Assembly (NCBI RefSeq): GCF_032062135.1
Contig: NC_092863.1
Location: 12,389,889 to 12,453,888 of the forward strand
Source: Pyxicephalus adspersus
Taxonomy: Eukaryota; Chordata; Amphibia; Anura; Pyxicephalidae
Length of the DNA stretch: 64,000 nucleotides
Reading direction: 5' to 3'
Shown: one piece after another, positions 49,201 through 64,000 of the stretch
Layout of the letters: every line of letters starts with the position of its first letter
Position numbering within the stretch: position 1 is the stretch's first letter
The notes under the pieces: generated by a model
Told to the model about the DNA's origin: nothing
The model's database searches: none
What the model saw: only the letters and a program-made list of their open reading frames with translations
Position numbers and translations under genes: made by a program

Positions 49201-50329
49201 TCAGCAACAAAGTTACACTTTCCCCCAACTTTTTTTACACATGTCAATCCAATTACAAAGTATCTAGAAAAACTGCATGTGCGCATTTTGGATCACCTTC
49301 AGCATTTTAGTTAACAAAAAAAGTTTTAGCATTATTATTAGAGCTGTAATGTATGTGATAACTAAATAAATGTAATTATTATTATTAATTATCTTATTGC
49401 AGCATGCTTGAAAAATGATCGGATTCAATTTTATAAAAAACTTTCAGTTTAATATGTAACTGTGTTTATAATTTGAATAATAAAATGTGTTGGTCATCTG
49501 ATGATAACACTTCTAAATAAAATGCAATTCTAAAAACAAAACTTTTGCAAAAATATTTTTATCTAGTATTTATTATTATCATCTAATGTTATTGCTTTTC
49601 ATGAAGTGTTACAAATTTTAATATTTGGGTTACATATGATCTATATTGTGTGTGTTTATGTAATAATTTTATAACAAAGTGGAGCTGATATTGCTAGGTT
49701 GAGAATTTTTGTTCTAAACTTGCTTTAGAACACTTATGTTAACAAAGATATCTCCAGGAACTTTTATTTTAAAACCCAAAATGAAAGTTACTGTAAATTC
49801 CAAAGGACATTTTGTTGGCCAACGCAATGAATATCATTGCTTTAAATGAGCTTAGATAAATTGCTTTACCATTTTTTGCTTTTTTTTTAGATATTGTTTT
49901 ATGATTTATTTATCATTTTTTTATATATTTTAGCTCTTCTAATCTGTAGTGACATCAGGGAAGTAATTCTTTTGCAATGTGCTTTAACGTATCAACTTGA
50001 AGTCTCCATTGGGTAAGCATATGATAGAGTGATAACACAGAAGAACAGTTGGAAGACAGGAAGGGAAGTGAACATGAAGTCCTAGAACAATGACCTTTAA
50101 TGGCAGCAATACCAGTTATTATTAAAAATTTTATTTAAATATCTTGAAAATGACTTTTGAAATCACATGAAAATGTTAAATATATATGATTTTTCAGTTA
50201 CTGGGGCTAAATATACTTTGAAAAGCCTAAATGTCCAACGAGAAAGTTTTTGTTGCTTAAAGCAAAAAATAAGTTTCTAATTTATTTAGTTTCTAACAAA
50301 ATAAATCTTTGGTTCTCTTTGCTTTTTAG
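46255..50329. other. intergenic upstream of SCN4A
   Basis: No gene recognised. At about 48195-48320 lies a repeat-like block (cagtgctcaacccagaacat, then gggtgggtggaatta) of a type common in frogs. The last 300 bp before 50330 are AT-rich. An upstream noncoding SCN4A exon or promoter must lie somewhere here or further left, but I cannot place it. Confidence 0.35.
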
Positions 50330-50388
50330 GTTTTGGATTTTAAGGCAGACACGCCACATCAAGCCCAGCCTAACTACAGAATGACAAT
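50330..50388 (+). promoter_or_regulatory. SCN4A: SCN4A 5' leader with overlapping upstream ATG
   Basis: The sequence ctctttgctttttag before 50330 is a good splice acceptor, so the leader may be joined to an upstream noncoding exon; alternatively transcription starts nearby. An ATG at 50381 lies eight bases before the SCN4A start, out of frame. It opens a 26-codon frame that overlaps the coding start and stops at TAG ending 50461. The main start at 50389 has A at -3 and G at +4. Confidence 0.5.
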
Positions 50389-61534
<11,146 letters not shown>

Positions 61535-64000
61535 TAACAGGCCCCTAGGTATCACTGTGACATAAAGGTGACGTTTAAAGTTTTGAATGTTGTTAGTACT
61601 TGGTTTCCACAAGTGTGTACAGTTCTACTGGTCTAGTTCTTGCTTAAACAGGTTGTATTTTTACATTCATTTTAATGTTACATTTCAAACACAGTATAAA
61701 AGAATAACAGATCCACGAATACCATGTGTAGGGCTGGTTTACAAACTTTTTGGCCAATTACAGCCAGTAATGGTAAGTTTTCTGTTGGCTGAGAAAAATG
61801 CAGCACACAAAGTTCCCTATGGTAGCACAATGATTAGAGAGCATGGCAAAAGGTTGGTGGTGTTTGACACATTGTGGTTCACATTTATATGCTATATAGG
61901 ACATGAAAAAGGATTAAATACTTTGTATAAGCTGAATACAAAAGGAGACATTCAAAAGAAGTTGATTTAGAAAGACTTCAGGTCTGAAAAGACAGTGGAT
62001 ACCTATACACTTAACACTAAAACGCTCTCTGACTATTGTGTTGTTCGTTGTATTGGTTCAGGGAACATAAAATCCCATTTTCAGCTCCATTTTGCCCTAA
62101 ATAAATGTATACCATTGTTCTCTTGAACATATAATATTGACTAGGGGTCAGCAAACTTTTTTTGGCTACTAGGCCATTTTAGGAGGTCAAGAAGGCACAC
62201 TAGGCCGGACTCTCTCTTGAGTCCCACGCTGATGGCTCCGCCCCCCACTAGGACGCCCCTGAAGGGAAATCCCTCTCCTCTGCAATGCATATGTCCCCTT
62301 ACCCCGGCGGCGGAAGTGTTAATGCCGGCCACGGTAAATAGGGAAGGGAGGCATAACAGGGAGGCTCAAGAGCCACATGCAGCTCCGGAGCCACGGGTTA
62401 CCGCCCCCTGCCGGCTTGGCTTAGGCCGGATCGACCAGGGGGGCGTTAGGCCTGAATGGACGACTGGCTAGGCCGTATCTGGCCTAAAGGCCGGAGTTTG
62501 CTGACCCCTGTTATTGACAAAAGATGGATACAATCTAAACCTAGCAGTGCCTTTATCCACTTAAAAAAGTCTACGGAAGCCTTCACATTCTATGCTGAGG
62601 ATAACAACAGGCAACAGAAATCACACATTTACATGCCAGGTTCTCTGCCAAAGCAATAAAGATTCTTTTGTTCTTGTGCAAATTAGTTAGTATTTAAAAT
62701 GGACTTTAACAATATATCTATGTTGCCTGTTTTGCTTCTGCAACATAACTAAAATGTGTAAATAATGATGTGTTGTGCTTTTAGAGAAAAGCTGGCCTTG
62801 ATGCTTTGTTTAATTTCAGCATTTAGAGAATGACAAATTTATACCAGTGGATTACAGAAGAAATCCTTCTCTGATGGCCGTATAATATGTGATTTGTGCA
62901 ATTTCTTTCATTCTCAATACCTAAAGCTTAAGGATGCATCTCTAAAGTCCTGTGAGACATATTAGATGAGAAAAGCACAAAAGAACAGAAACATATTTCT
63001 GTCTTAGAACCTGAGAGTTTGTGCATCTAATGCCAAGATTTGTTTTGTTAGTGTTTAGTGGATTGAATAATTTAATTTTCTTGTATTGGGTTAAATATTG
63101 CCAATTCAGATTTTTTGTGATTGCTGTGTTAGTGTGCTCTGCACTAAGGCTGCCCATTAAAAATGAATCCCATTCAAGCCAAAATGTGCCATGTTTTTGT
63201 CAACTCAGCTCTCTACAAAGAATGGGCATTTTATCACTTGTCACTTTATTCAGTATTCATTTTTAAATTGTATCTGTAGGTATTCTGCTATTAGGCTACA
63301 AATTTCTCATTAAGCCAATATCTGAGCACCCCTGTCCCATTTTTCCTAATTTGTAATTTGACATGTCTTTAAAAGTTTTTAGTACAATGTGGTCACTTGT
63401 AAATGTGTGAGGAAATGAAACACGTGAAGGCATAAACTTTACAGAATGCAATGGTGGAGTTTTAACAAGATTTGATGTGATAAAAAAGTCACGTTATGGA
63501 TGATATATGTCAGTTTTTATTGTAATCTGGGTGTGTGGGGACATTTTTAGTTTTTGTTTGTTTTGTATGGTATTAATTGCCTTTAAAACAGAAGAAATTA
63601 TCACATTAGGGCTATAGAAAATTTTTGTGAAATGTTGTATCATCCAAAACAACCAATTAGATTTTTTCTTTGTAATCTAGAGTAGTGCACGGACTTTAGC
63701 ATATAACACATTCCTTTTAAATAGAGTAAACATGGGTTAAAAAATACGACAGTATTTTACTGCTGTCTGTGTGCTTGCTCGCCCACTCCTTTGTCCTAGT
63801 TATCACTGTCTCAGAGATAGAAATTGATAAGAAGTCAAAAATATTTTGCAAGTGGTAGTTCTGATTCTCCAAAAGGAGTACTGATGAGTCCATATAAGTA
63901 GATACTTTTTCTCCCTGAATTTATACTTTTGGCTATGATGTTGGTCACTGGAGGATACATTTTTAAAGCTTCAAACCATTACCATTATGTATCCAGCAAT
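61535..64000 (+). other. SCN4A intron 9 (continues past window)
   Basis: No sodium-channel coding block is seen here. The 127-codon frame at 61587-61970 has no recognised domain and no splice context that would extend exon 9. Contains a hAT-like element at 62142-62510; the rest, to 64000, is AT-rich and featureless. Confidence 0.6.
62142..62510. mobile_element. hAT-like MITE in SCN4A intron 9
   Basis: Ends taggggtcagcaaacttt and gtttgctgacccctg, inverted complements. Flanks atattgac (62134-62141) and ttattgac (62511-62518) form an 8-bp target duplication with one mismatch. 369 bp, GC-rich, no coding capacity. Confidence 0.85.

Noticed and set aside
61587..61970. 127-codon frame after SCN4A exon 9
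   Set aside because: No sodium channel similarity and no acceptor/donor pair that would join it to exon 9; probably chance or an unidentified repeat.

Overview
The window looks like nuclear DNA from a frog (anuran amphibian). It is AT-rich, has large introns, and is packed with interspersed repeats of types common in amphibian genomes: Tx1/L1-like LINE pieces, many short hAT-like elements with 8-bp target duplications, and palindromic MITEs. There are no operons and no prokaryotic features. Two protein-coding genes can be reconstructed exon by exon with consistent splice phases. Both lie on the + strand.

Gene 1 (CDS 4211-11645) encodes a predicted 680-residue type I membrane protein: signal peptide exon, one large ectodomain exon, a cysteine-rich EGF-like module, a transmembrane segment and a short cytoplasmic tail. 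The EGF/transmembrane part matches neuroglycan C/CSPG5 (CALEB). The distal ectodomain is strongly basic instead of acidic, so this is either a very divergent CSPG5 or a paralogue. A fossil of the start of its large exon lies just upstream, left by a partly deleted tandem duplication.

Between about 11.7 and 50.3 kb no gene is recognisable. This stretch holds a long minus-strand Tx1-like LINE (about 41.5-46.25 kb), a 5'-truncated LINE with a 15-bp target-site duplication, a degenerate Tc1-like fragment, several hAT-like elements and assorted MITEs.

Gene 2 (50389 to about 61534, continuing past the window) is the 5' part of the skeletal-muscle voltage-gated sodium channel SCN4A (Nav1.4). Nine coding exons cover the N-terminus, all of domain I and the start of the I-II linker. 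Intron 2 is an AT-AC, U12-type intron with clear donor and branch-site signals. A 34-bp minisatellite ends about 30 bp before the branch site. Pore and S6 residues have the ordinary toxin-sensitive state. The domains II-IV exons lie beyond the right edge.

At the left edge (about 1.08-1.25 kb) a small CpG- and ETS-site-rich patch may be the promoter and first exon of a minus-strand gene running off the window. All splice sites are read by eye, and no transcript evidence was available.
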